Source of the DNA: Bacillales bacterium
Lineage (GTDB): Bacteria; Bacillota; Bacilli; Bacillales; DASSOY01
Assembly: GCA_035700025.1 (NCBI GenBank)
Contig: DASSOY010000058.1
Location: 1-64,000, forward strand
DNA: 64,000 nt
Reading direction: 5' to 3'
Part shown: one piece after another, positions 20,009-27,676 of the stretch
How the letters are laid out: every line of letters begins with the position of its first letter
Position numbering within the stretch: position 1 is the first letter of the stretch
Notes under the pieces: model-generated
What the model saw: the letters and a program-made list of their open reading frames with translations, nothing else
What the model was told of the DNA's origin: nothing
Database searches by the model: none
Position numbers and translations under genes: made by a program

Positions 20009-21439
20009 ATGCTGACAGATTACGTGGTTCGCCATTATTTTGATGAAATGATGGAAACTAAAGGTGTTCCGAGAAAACATTATGATTTGTTTTATACGAA
20101 AATCAATGAGATGTCAGCGAAAGAGCTGAAAGAGCGTTATGATCTCGCACAATCCGATTTTCTTTTCAACGGGATTACGTTCACGGTTTATTCAGGAAAT
20201 GAGGGAATTGAGCGAACGATTCCGTTTGATTTCGTTCCCCGGATTATTCCTCAAGACGAGTGGAACGAGTTGGAAGTCGGATTGAAGCAACGTATTCGGG
20301 CATTGGATGCTTTTCTCGAGGATATTTATCACGATGGCCATATTTTGAAAGACGGCGTGGTTCCGCGGGATTTGGTTGTGAATTGCCCGCATTTTTTTCA
20401 CCAGATGGTCAACACGAGATTTCCACGAGGAAAACATATTTTCATGGCCGGCATTGATCTGATTCGCGATGAAAATGGAAACTATCGTGTCCTTGAAGAT
20501 AATTTGCGAAATCCGTCCGGGCTTTCCTACGTTTTTCAGAGCCGTTTTGTCATGCGGAAGACGTTTCCGGAATTTTTTCAAAATTATTCAGTTCGGCCGC
20601 TGGAGCAGCAGTTTTCCGATTTACTCGCCTCGCTGCAATATTTTTCCCCCGACGGAACGATAGATCCGAAAGTGGTGTTGCTGACGCCGGGCATATACAA
20701 TTCCGCTTATTACGACCATATGTTTTTGGCTCAACAAATGGGAATCGAGCTCGTCGAAGGACAGGATATGCTTGTTTCCAATCGGAAAGTTTATATGAAA
20801 ACAACGAAAGGACTACAGCAAGTGGATGTCATCTATCGAAGAATCGATGATGAATTTATCGATCCACTTGAATTCCGCGGGGATTCCTTGTTGGGTGTGC
20901 CTGGGTTAATGGATGCATATAGAGCGGGAAACGTCTCGGTTTTAAATGCGATCGGGAACGGTGTGGCCGACGACAAAGCGGTCTACCATTACGTTCCTGA
21001 CATGATTCGTTATTATTTGAATGAAGAACCTTTAATTCAAAATGTTGAAACGTATTACTTGAACGACCCTGACGTAAGAGCCTATGTTTTGGATCATCTT
21101 GACGAACTTGTCGTCAAGCAAAAAAACGGTTCTGGAGGCTACGGGATGTTGATTGGTCCTCATGCGGAGCCGGAAGAAATTGAGAAGTTTCGCCAACTGA
21201 TCAAGCAAAATCCAGATACTTTCATCGCCCAGCCGACCATCAAGCTGTCCCGGTCTCCATCCTTTCAAACCGATCGATTTAACAGCTGTCATGTCGATTT
21301 AAGAGCATTCGTGTTTAACGGAGATGAACCGAAGGTGTTTCCAGGAGGTTTGACGCGCGTCGCATTGAAAAAAGGATCGCTCGTCGTCAACTCTTCTCAA
21401 GGCGGCGGTGTAAAAGACACATGGGTGCTGCATGATTAA
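20009..21439 (+). CDS. Circularly permuted type 2 ATP-grasp protein
   Basis: The 476-residue cytoplasmic protein starts at an ATG behind AAGGAGG. It has the conserved blocks of the circularly permuted ATP-grasp family (formerly DUF404/DUF407): the Arg/Asn-rich VLEDNLRNPSGLSYV, the glycine-rich NGSGGYGMLIGP and the C-terminal RAFVFNG and PGGLTRVAL blocks. ATP-grasp enzymes join a carboxylate to an amine or similar group through an acyl phosphate, and this subgroup is proposed to act in peptide or amide bond synthesis. It is first in a three-gene operon with an alpha-E protein and a transglutaminase-like protein, a widely conserved trio whose substrate is not established. Confidence 0.92.
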   Translation: MLTDYVVRHYFDEMMETKGVPRKHYDLFYTKINEMSAKELKERYDLAQSDFLFNGITFTVYSGNEGIERTIPFDFVPRIIPQDEWNELEVGLKQRIRALDAFLEDIYHDGHILKDGVVPRDLVVNCPHFFHQMVNTRFPRGKHIFMAGIDLIRDENGNYRVLEDNLRNPSGLSYVFQSRFVMRKTFPEFFQNYSVRPLEQQFSDLLASLQYFSPDGTIDPKVVLLTPGIYNSAYYDHMFLAQQMGIELVEGQDMLVSNRKVYMKTTKGLQQVDVIYRRIDDEFIDPLEFRGDSLLGVPGLMDAYRAGNVSVLNAIGNGVADDKAVYHYVPDMIRYYLNEEPLIQNVETYYLNDPDVRAYVLDHLDELVVKQKNGSGGYGMLIGPHAEPEEIEKFRQLIKQNPDTFIAQPTIKLSRSPSFQTDRFNSCHVDLRAFVFNGDEPKVFPGGLTRVALKKGSLVVNSSQGGGVKDTWVLHD

Positions 21440-21460
21440 ATTCAGCGGGGGGGAAAGCGA

Positions 21461-22426
21461 ATGTTAAGCCGGGTTGCCAATTCGTTGTATTGGTTGTCAC
21501 GAAACGTTGAGCGTGCCGAGAATAACACGCGCTTGATCGAAATGAAATGGATCAGCTTGTTGGAGAACGTCGATAAACATTCGAAGGACGATCAAAACTG
21601 GTCGGACATGGTTCAAATTTGCGGAGATCCGAATCTATTTACTAACCATTATGCGGATATGAATGCCGAAAACGCATTAGATTTCATCACTTTTTCCGAT
21701 AAGAATGGCAACTCCATTTTGAAAAGCATCCAGATCAGCAGGGATAACGCCAGAGTGATTCGGGAAATCATTCCGCAAGAATTATGGGAATTGATCAACA
21801 CGTCTTATTGGGATATTCGGCGAGCCTCCGAACAGAACTTAAATAAAGAAAATATAACGGACTTCTTGAAGCGGGTCAAAAATCAGTCATTGCGCCTTCA
21901 AGGCATCATTGAAGCCACGATGCCGCGTGACGAGGCTTATTTATTCATCCAAATGGGTAAATACTTAGAACGCGCGGATAAGATGGCCCGTATTTTGGAC
22001 GTGTATTACCATCGCACAAATACGGCGCAAGCCCATCAAAAAATTGTCGATTATCACCATTGGTGGGCTGTATTGCAATCGGTCAGCGGCCATGACGCTT
22101 TTTTAAAGAAACATCGGTCCTTTATCAACGGGGAACGTGTGATTTATTTTCTCATTGTTGATCCTGTCTTTCCGCGTTCCATTTCTTTCTGTATGGATCG
22201 GCTCATGGAGGCTTTTATGGAACATGAAAACGGTGAAGTGCATGCCTACTCCTTGGAGTTGTACCAATTATTAAATCAATTAAAAGCGGATCTTCTGGCG
22301 TTTTCGGTCGATCAGCAGCCGTATGAAGAGTTGCAGGGTTTCTTGCATAATTTGCGAAACCGCTTTAATGAAATTGGACAATTGATTCTCAAAACTTATT
22401 ATTTGGGAGCGCTGCCGGCATTATGA
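21461..22426 (+). CDS. Alpha-E domain-containing protein
   Basis: The 321-residue, mainly helical protein opens with LSRVANSLYWLSRNVERAEN, the signature of the alpha-E (DUF403) family. It also holds MGKYLERADKMARILDV, a second internal copy of the same kind of motif. The start follows GGGGGGAAAG. The gene sits between the ATP-grasp and transglutaminase-like genes and overlaps the latter by four bases, so the three products probably act together. No catalytic role is known for alpha-E; it may be a scaffold or partner of the ATP-grasp enzyme. Confidence 0.92.
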   Translation: MLSRVANSLYWLSRNVERAENNTRLIEMKWISLLENVDKHSKDDQNWSDMVQICGDPNLFTNHYADMNAENALDFITFSDKNGNSILKSIQISRDNARVIREIIPQELWELINTSYWDIRRASEQNLNKENITDFLKRVKNQSLRLQGIIEATMPRDEAYLFIQMGKYLERADKMARILDVYYHRTNTAQAHQKIVDYHHWWAVLQSVSGHDAFLKKHRSFINGERVIYFLIVDPVFPRSISFCMDRLMEAFMEHENGEVHAYSLELYQLLNQLKADLLAFSVDQQPYEELQGFLHNLRNRFNEIGQLILKTYYLGALPAL

Positions 22427-23337
22427 AATACGAGATTCGTCAAACCAATCATTTTACCTACGAGGGATCAGTGAGCCACAGCATTAATCAATTTCGCTTG
22501 AAACCGATCGAAGACCATGAACAAAAGTGTCTTTCTTTTGACGTGACCATTGATCCGGAAGCAACGTGCTATATCCATAACGATTATTGGGGAAATCACG
22601 TAGAGACGTTTTACATTTGGGAATCCCATGACAAGTTAATGATCGAAACGCATTCCGTCGTCGAAGTATGTAAAAAACAGATACCGCCGTCTCCTTCATT
22701 CAACGAGGAGATGCTGCAGATGTTTGATTCGGATGCTTTTAAACAAGAGTATGCCGAATTCTTGGTTCAAACCGACTATACGACGATTGACCAGGCGAAA
22801 ATCGAAGCCGTAACGGACAAAATTTGGGAGCAATCCAAAGATCCGCACGACTTTGTTAATCGAGTCAATACGTATTTATATGAGACTTTCACATATGTGC
22901 CGGGTGCAACGACGGTTGAAACGAAGGCAGAAGAGGTGCTGAACAACGAAGAAGGGGTTTGCCAAGACTACACGCATGTGATGTTGGCACTCTGTCGGCA
23001 TCGTGGAATTCCAGCTCGTTACGTCAGCGGTTATATTTATGTCGACGAAAACTCAGCGATGCGTGGTGATGCCGCGACACATGCTTGGGTGGAGATTGCC
23101 TTACCTAACATTGGATGGGTGGGCTTTGATCCGACAAATAACGTTATCGCTAAAGACCAGCATATACGCCTGGCTGTTGGCCGGGATTATCAAGATATCG
23201 TGCCGGTGAAAGGCATTTATATCGGCGGAAAGCAACACCTTCAAGTCGGTGTCAGCGTGAAAAAAATCGATCCCCCCAATGAATCCGGGTCTTCGCAGGA
23301 TTTATACTTCGTGAGAAAAAACAAGGAACTTCCTTAA
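22423..23337 (+). CDS. Transglutaminase-like cysteine peptidase family protein
   Basis: The 304-residue protein has an N-terminal beta domain (about residues 1-85) typical of bacterial transglutaminase-like proteins, then the papain-like core. The triad is visible as Cys180 (EGVCQDYTHVM), His220 (ATHAWVEIAL) and Asp236 (WVGFDPTNN). No signal peptide is seen, so it acts in the cytoplasm. As part of the ATP-grasp/alpha-E/transglutaminase trio it may cut or remodel the amide bonds made by the ATP-grasp enzyme; this is inference. It overlaps the alpha-E gene by ATGA and ends in a terminator hairpin. Confidence 0.93.
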   Translation: MKYEIRQTNHFTYEGSVSHSINQFRLKPIEDHEQKCLSFDVTIDPEATCYIHNDYWGNHVETFYIWESHDKLMIETHSVVEVCKKQIPPSPSFNEEMLQMFDSDAFKQEYAEFLVQTDYTTIDQAKIEAVTDKIWEQSKDPHDFVNRVNTYLYETFTYVPGATTVETKAEEVLNNEEGVCQDYTHVMLALCRHRGIPARYVSGYIYVDENSAMRGDAATHAWVEIALPNIGWVGFDPTNNVIAKDQHIRLAVGRDYQDIVPVKGIYIGGKQHLQVGVSVKKIDPPNESGSSQDLYFVRKNKELP

Positions 23338-23353
23338 GCGGAGGTTCCTTATT
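23323..23353 (+). terminator. Terminator of the ATP-grasp operon
   Basis: AAGGAACTTCC pairs with GGAGGTTCCTT around TTAAGC. The stem overlaps the stop codon. Confidence 0.75.
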
Positions 23354-23427
23354 TGCATGCTGACGAAAAAATCTGTCATTTTTGATCAAGTTCCCTTATA
23401 ATGGAATGAAAGGAACGTTGGAGGAAG

Positions 23428-23664
23428 GTGAAGCACTTGTACGTACTCGAAAAACTGTACAATTTAACGGAATACATTATGGCTTTCGCGTTTATCATCG
23501 GGATTCCCTCGGTCATGTGTTTCAATTTTTTCAGGAAAAAGAAGCTGCCCCCCAACAATTACACACCGTATGACGATATGCTCGAAGGAAGAACGCCTCG
23601 TTCTCGTTCGGAGTATCGGTCGAACACTGCGAATCAAGCGATCTATCGCGATAAGGACAGTTAA
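23428..23664 (+). CDS. Small membrane protein, unknown function
   Basis: The 78-residue protein starts at a GTG after GGAGGAAG. One hydrophobic helix (about residues 14-35, YIMAFAFIIGIPSVMCFNFF) is followed by a basic patch RKKK and a hydrophilic tail rich in Arg, Ser, Asn and Tyr. The charge pattern suggests the tail is cytoplasmic. A terminator lies about 30 bases past the stop. I do not recognise the family. A longer overlapping frame at 23382 has no ribosome binding site. Confidence 0.6.
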   Translation: MKHLYVLEKLYNLTEYIMAFAFIIGIPSVMCFNFFRKKKLPPNNYTPYDDMLEGRTPRSRSEYRSNTANQAIYRDKDS

Positions 23665-23696
23665 GGCAAGTGGGTTTTAGAATAAAGCAGGGAAAC

Positions 23697-23722
23697 GTAC
23701 CCAATTTATGGGTGCTTTTTTT
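23697..23722 (+). terminator. Terminator after the small membrane protein
   Basis: GTACCC-aatttat-GGGTGC is followed by seven T. Confidence 0.75.
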
Positions 23723-23741
23723 ATGGATACCGGCAGAAAAA

Positions 23742-23766
23742 TGAAACTTTCCAGCAGCCTAAGTCC
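23742..23766 (+). promoter_or_regulatory. Candidate autoregulated ECF promoter
   Basis: TGAAAC at 23742-23747 is the typical -35 element of Bacillus ECF sigma factors of the SigM/SigV/SigW type. GTCC at 23763 lies where the -10 element (CGTC-like) is expected, about 15 bp on. The position directly before an ECF sigma factor gene supports autoregulation. The -10 match is poor. Confidence 0.4.
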
Positions 23767-23792
23767 CTCTAATGGTCGAAAGGAGGTCAGTG

Positions 23793-24335
23793 ATGGAGCA
23801 ATGGAAGCTTGTTAAAGAAGCGAGGAAGGGGAACGGCGAAGCTTTTCAACAACTGCTTGAAACACACAGCGAAAGGCTTTACCGCACCGCTTACCTATAT
23901 ACGGGGAACCGCCAGGATGCACTCGATATTGTTCAAGAGACGGCCTATAATGCTTTTCGTTCGATCGGTCAATTGAAAAATCCAAAGTACTTTCTTACCT
24001 GGATCACCCGAATTCTCATTCATTGTGCGTATGAAGTTTTGGACAAAAAGAAGAAAGAGCTGCCGGTGGACCATTGGATGGAGCGGCAAATGGAAGACGG
24101 CAAACAGCCGGACCACGCTCATCGATTAGATTTGGCAGATGCCGTAAACCATTTGAAAAGGGACTATCAAACGGCCGTTGTCCTTTATTACTATGAAGAT
24201 TTGAAAATCAAAGAGATTGCGGCCATCATGGATGTCCCGGAAAATACGGTGAAAACGTATTTGTCTCGGGCAAAACGCGACTTGAAAAGAAGGTTAGGAG
24301 GGGCAGGCGGCTATGAACAAGCAGGAATTTCATGA
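23793..24335 (+). CDS. RNA polymerase ECF-type sigma factor
   Basis: The 180-residue protein directs RNA polymerase to a small regulon, probably for envelope stress. The ATG at 23793 follows AAAGGAGGTCAGTG; the frame opens earlier at 23772 but that ATG lies before the ribosome binding site. Region 2 is visible as LYRTAYLYTGNRQDALDIVQ and FLTWITRILIHCAY, and region 4 as YYEDLKIKEIAAIMDVPENT followed by VKTYLSRAKRDLKR. The next gene overlaps by 23 bases and encodes a membrane protein of the anti-sigma type. Confidence 0.95.
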   Translation: MEQWKLVKEARKGNGEAFQQLLETHSERLYRTAYLYTGNRQDALDIVQETAYNAFRSIGQLKNPKYFLTWITRILIHCAYEVLDKKKKELPVDHWMERQMEDGKQPDHAHRLDLADAVNHLKRDYQTAVVLYYYEDLKIKEIAAIMDVPENTVKTYLSRAKRDLKRRLGGAGGYEQAGIS

Positions 24336-25686
24336 ACCGATCGAAAAGATTGAGGTTCCGAAAGACGATGTGGCAACGGCGATCCGGAAAGGGATCGGAC
24401 GTGTTGAATCGGAACGCCGTGTGCAGCGGAAAAAGAAACGTGTCCCGGCAACCATTGCTTCCATCGCAGCAGCGGCAGTGTTGTTTCTCTCACTCGGATT
24501 TTTTAATCCCGCGGTGGGCCATGTGATGGCGGATGTTCCTTTGTTAGGGAAATTATACGGAAATGATTCAATCGGCAACGATTTAGCCTCCCAACAATTG
24601 GTGACAATGCTCAACGAGCAGGCGTCCGATCACGGCATCGACGTTTCGATTACGAGTGCTTACTATGACGGCTCCGTCATTGGCATAACATTTAAGGCGA
24701 AAGGGGATATCCAACCGAAACCGGAATCCAAACGAGAGTTGTTCGCCTTTTATGAGATCTTTGGCGGGGATCCAAACATCGATGACAGCAAAGAGTTGGC
24801 CGCAACGAAAAAGACGAAAGACGGCTACATCGGGCACATTCGGTTCAACTATCCAAAGGTGGATTTGCCAAAGCACGCCACGGTCCCGGTAACATTCCTG
24901 CAAATCGGGGATCAAAAAGGGAAATGGAACTTTAACGTGCCGATCCAACAATTGCCGTATGAAGTGATAAAATTTCAACAGACAACGAGCAGCGAAGACG
25001 GAGATTTGAAGGTTCGTTTTGATTCACTTGTGTCCGGAAAATCTTCTTCGGCATTGAATTATACAGCTTCTTTTCCTGCGGCTGATATTAATGATCAAGT
25101 TCGGTTGAGAATTTACGATGACAAAGGACGTCAAGTGCGCATCGTTTCTGACGGAATTGAACTTACGTCAAAGATCGTCGACGGAAAAGAAATTGTGCAA
25201 AGCCGTTCGATTCTCCCGAAAAATCTTATCGGGAAGTCGGAGTTTTTAGAAATCCATCCGGACATCGCGTTGTATGCGAAGGATCAGTTTGTTGAATTGG
25301 ATGAGAGCGTGCCCGCGTTCGTGAAAACGGAAAGACAAAACTTTTCCGTGGAAGTGGAACGGATTAAAGTGAAAGCGGATAAAGTCACGTTTGATTTTCA
25401 AGTAAATGGCGGAAAACGGTACGGCAAGGGATTCGTCTTTTATAAAAATTTTGCTCGCAATGGTGTCACTCTGGTAAAGAAATCCGAAAAAAATGTGTTT
25501 CAATTGCCGAAGCCACACACGACAAAAGTGTTAAGCAGGGATGAATTGCGATTTCGCAATACCTTTGACATGAACGATTTCGAAAGTTTGAGTGTGGAGG
25601 ATACCGTCATTAAAGTCCACTTTGGTCACCTGTCGGCCAACATTCCGCTGGCATTGGACCCGGTTAAGGTGTTTTTACAGAAATAA
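24313..25686 (+). CDS. DUF4179-type membrane anti-sigma factor
   Basis: The 457-residue protein has a short cytoplasmic N-terminus (residues 1-43, basic) expected to hold the sigma factor. One membrane helix follows (about 44-66, IASIAAAAVLFLSLGFFNPA), then a large extracytoplasmic beta-rich region. The segment after the helix, with PLLGKLY and a two-domain beta sandwich, fits the DUF4179/DUF5643 arrangement. It overlaps the sigma gene by 23 bases, which favours translational coupling and a balanced ratio. A signal outside the cell would release the sigma factor; the signal is unknown. Confidence 0.85.
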   Translation: MNKQEFHEPIEKIEVPKDDVATAIRKGIGRVESERRVQRKKKRVPATIASIAAAAVLFLSLGFFNPAVGHVMADVPLLGKLYGNDSIGNDLASQQLVTMLNEQASDHGIDVSITSAYYDGSVIGITFKAKGDIQPKPESKRELFAFYEIFGGDPNIDDSKELAATKKTKDGYIGHIRFNYPKVDLPKHATVPVTFLQIGDQKGKWNFNVPIQQLPYEVIKFQQTTSSEDGDLKVRFDSLVSGKSSSALNYTASFPAADINDQVRLRIYDDKGRQVRIVSDGIELTSKIVDGKEIVQSRSILPKNLIGKSEFLEIHPDIALYAKDQFVELDESVPAFVKTERQNFSVEVERIKVKADKVTFDFQVNGGKRYGKGFVFYKNFARNGVTLVKKSEKNVFQLPKPHTTKVLSRDELRFRNTFDMNDFESLSVEDTVIKVHFGHLSANIPLALDPVKVFLQK

Positions 25687-25699
25687 TCTTACAGGCAGG

Positions 25700-25730
25700 G
25701 AAGACTCCGGTTTTTGGGGGTCTTCTTTTC
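25700..25730 (+). terminator. Terminator of the sigma/anti-sigma operon
   Basis: GAAGACTCC pairs with GGGGGTCTTC, followed by TTTTC. Confidence 0.75.
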
Positions 25731-25840
25731 TTCGGCTTCAGTTTTCGTTAAGGGTCGTTTGCTTTTAAACCTGCCGTTCCGTTGTTATAATTTAAGGATG
25801 GGGAAAGCCTACACGGTTTGATTTGAAATGAGGGTTTATC

Positions 25841-26920
25841 ATGAAACGATCCATTTACGGATTAACAAAAGACGAACTGACCTCTTGGCTTGTCGAACGC
25901 GGTGAGAAGAAATTTCGCGCGACGCAAGTATGGGAATGGCTTTATAAAAAAAGAGTGACCCGGTTTGCGGACATGAAGAACGTGAATGCGTCTTGCATCG
26001 AGCTGCTTGAGGAGCATTTCGAGATTGAGACGCTCACCGAAGAAGTGAAGCAGCAGTCGAAAGACGGAACGATCAAGTTCTTGTTCAAGCTTGCGGACGG
26101 CAACGTGATTGAAACGGTACTGATGCGTTTCAATTACGGATTGTCGGTCTGTGTGACGACGCAAGTCGGCTGCAACATTGGCTGCAGCTTTTGCGCGAGC
26201 GGGATTTTGGCGAAAAATCGCGATCTCGACGCAGGTGAGATCGTTGAGCAAATCATGAAGGTGCAGCACCATCTCGATGCCGCAGGCAAAGACGAGCGTG
26301 TGAGTCACATCGTTGTGATGGGCATCGGCGAGCCTTTTGACAACTATGCCAACACGATGAACTTTTTGCGAGTCGTCAATGACCAGAAAGGTTTGTCGAT
26401 CGGTGCGCGTCATATCACGGTATCGACGAGCGGGCTCGCGCCGAAGATTTACGATTTTGCGGATGAGGATATGCAAGTGAATTTGGCGGTGTCACTGCAT
26501 GCGCCGAACAATGAGCTGCGGACGCGTATCATGAAGATCAACCGCGCTTATCCGATTGAGAAAGTGATGGCTGCGGTCGATTATTATTTGAAAAAGACGA
26601 ATCGCCGGATCACGTTTGAATACATTTTGTTGAAAGACGTGAACGATCATAAAAAAGAAGCGCGGCAACTCGCACAGCTGCTGAAAGACAAACGAAAGCT
26701 GTCCTACGTGAACTTGATTCCGTATAATCCGGTCGGCGACCATCCGTATGATCGGAGCGAGAAGGACGCGATTCTCGGCTTCTATGAAACGCTGCTTAAA
26801 GAAGGGGTGAACTGCGGCGTCCGAACGGAACACGGGACGGACATCGATGCCGCATGCGGGCAGCTGCGAAGCAAACAAATTGCAAAAGAAAAAGCGCGAA
26901 AGAAAACCGCGCCTGCGTGA
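25841..26920 (+). CDS. rlmN: 23S rRNA (adenine2503-C2)-methyltransferase, RlmN-type radical SAM enzyme
   Basis: The enzyme methylates C2 of A2503 in 23S rRNA (and A37 of some tRNAs) by a radical SAM mechanism. Its 359 residues contain the cluster motif C111-x3-C115-x2-C118 ([11 protein letters not shown]), the SAM-binding GIGEPFDNY and the C-terminal catalytic Cys339 in [11 protein letters not shown]. In Bacillus the main rlmN lies between rsmB and the prpC phosphatase gene. This copy is alone between an anti-sigma operon and a TetR/MMPL pair, so it may be a second paralogue. Cfr, which methylates C8, is related, but the overall sequence reads as RlmN-like. Confidence 0.9.
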   Translation: MKRSIYGLTKDELTSWLVERGEKKFRATQVWEWLYKKRVTRFADMKNVNASCIELLEEHFEIETLTEEVKQQSKDGTIKFLFKLADGNVIETVLMRFNYGLSVCVTTQVGCNIGCSFCASGILAKNRDLDAGEIVEQIMKVQHHLDAAGKDERVSHIVVMGIGEPFDNYANTMNFLRVVNDQKGLSIGARHITVSTSGLAPKIYDFADEDMQVNLAVSLHAPNNELRTRIMKINRAYPIEKVMAAVDYYLKKTNRRITFEYILLKDVNDHKKEARQLAQLLKDKRKLSYVNLIPYNPVGDHPYDRSEKDAILGFYETLLKEGVNCGVRTEHGTDIDAACGQLRSKQIAKEKARKKTAPA

Positions 26921-26949
26921 TCCGAGTCAGGATCACGCCGTTTTTTTTT
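26916..26949. terminator. Terminator shared by rlmN and the TetR gene
   Basis: CGTGATCC-GAGTCA-GGATCACG is followed by nine T. The stem overlaps the rlmN stop codon. Confidence 0.85.
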
Positions 26950-27532
26950 AGAAAAGCAGTTGTACTTCGGCATTGAATTGGGCGATGACAAGGTCGGCAA
27001 GGTCGTCGGGCGGGAGATTTTTGCCGTTTCGAATCCATTCCGTCAAGATGTTTATGGCGATCCCTTTGCGTATGGCGAGGAAGTAGTCGAAATGCCGGCT
27101 GATGATTTTCGCATTTTCGGTTTCTGGAAGCAACGGCGGATAGTGATTCGCCAAATCAACGAAGGCTTCTCCGAAAACATGAAGCAGATTCGCTTGCATT
27201 AACTGTTCGATGATCGTTGAATGTATGTACCAAAATCGCAAATACGGTTTTAAAAAAGGAAAATAGCCGGTTTCCTCGGTTGGTGCGGTCTCTCGACAAA
27301 ACGATAAGAGATAGTCGTACAACTGTGCAAACGTTTCATCGCATTTCATTCTCAGCACATCCTCAATGCCGTCGAAGTATCTGTAAAAGGTGGCTCTTCC
27401 GACACCGGCATGAGCAGTGAGTTTTTGAACGGTAATTTCTTGAAACTCCGTCGTTCGCATAAGGTCGGTCAAGGCTTCGTAAATTAACCGGCACGATTGC
27501 ACAGAACGTTTGTCTTCCTTGATGCGATACAT
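26948..27532 (-). CDS. TetR-family transcriptional regulator
   Basis: The 194-residue protein has an N-terminal helix-turn-helix (about residues 30-55, ITVQKLTAHAGVGRATFYRY) and a helical ligand-binding domain. It diverges from the MMPL exporter gene, and a dyad lies in the shared upstream region, so it probably represses the exporter and itself until a toxic ligand binds. The form with TFYRYF and a C-terminal region like this is also seen in regulators next to YhgE/Pip or MMPL transporters. The terminator is shared with rlmN. Confidence 0.92.
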   Translation of the reverse strand: MYRIKEDKRSVQSCRLIYEALTDLMRTTEFQEITVQKLTAHAGVGRATFYRYFDGIEDVLRMKCDETFAQLYDYLLSFCRETAPTEETGYFPFLKPYLRFWYIHSTIIEQLMQANLLHVFGEAFVDLANHYPPLLPETENAKIISRHFDYFLAIRKGIAINILTEWIRNGKNLPPDDLADLVIAQFNAEVQLLF

Positions 27533-27565
27533 ACCATCCTCTCCTGTTTCACATGTTTGATTTCG

Positions 27566-27583
27566 GTTGACATCGTGTTCAAC
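27566..27583. promoter_or_regulatory. Candidate TetR operator
   Basis: GTTGA-catcgtgt-TCAAC is an inverted repeat between the divergent TetR and MMPL genes. The arms are perfect over five bases, and the position fits repression of both genes. Confidence 0.4.
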
Positions 27584-27676
27584 CTTATATACAGTTTTAT
27601 ATGAGTCAATTGTATCATATTTTTAGATTTCACAACTTTCTGTTTCATATTTTCATAGCATCCAGGTGATTCCTCC

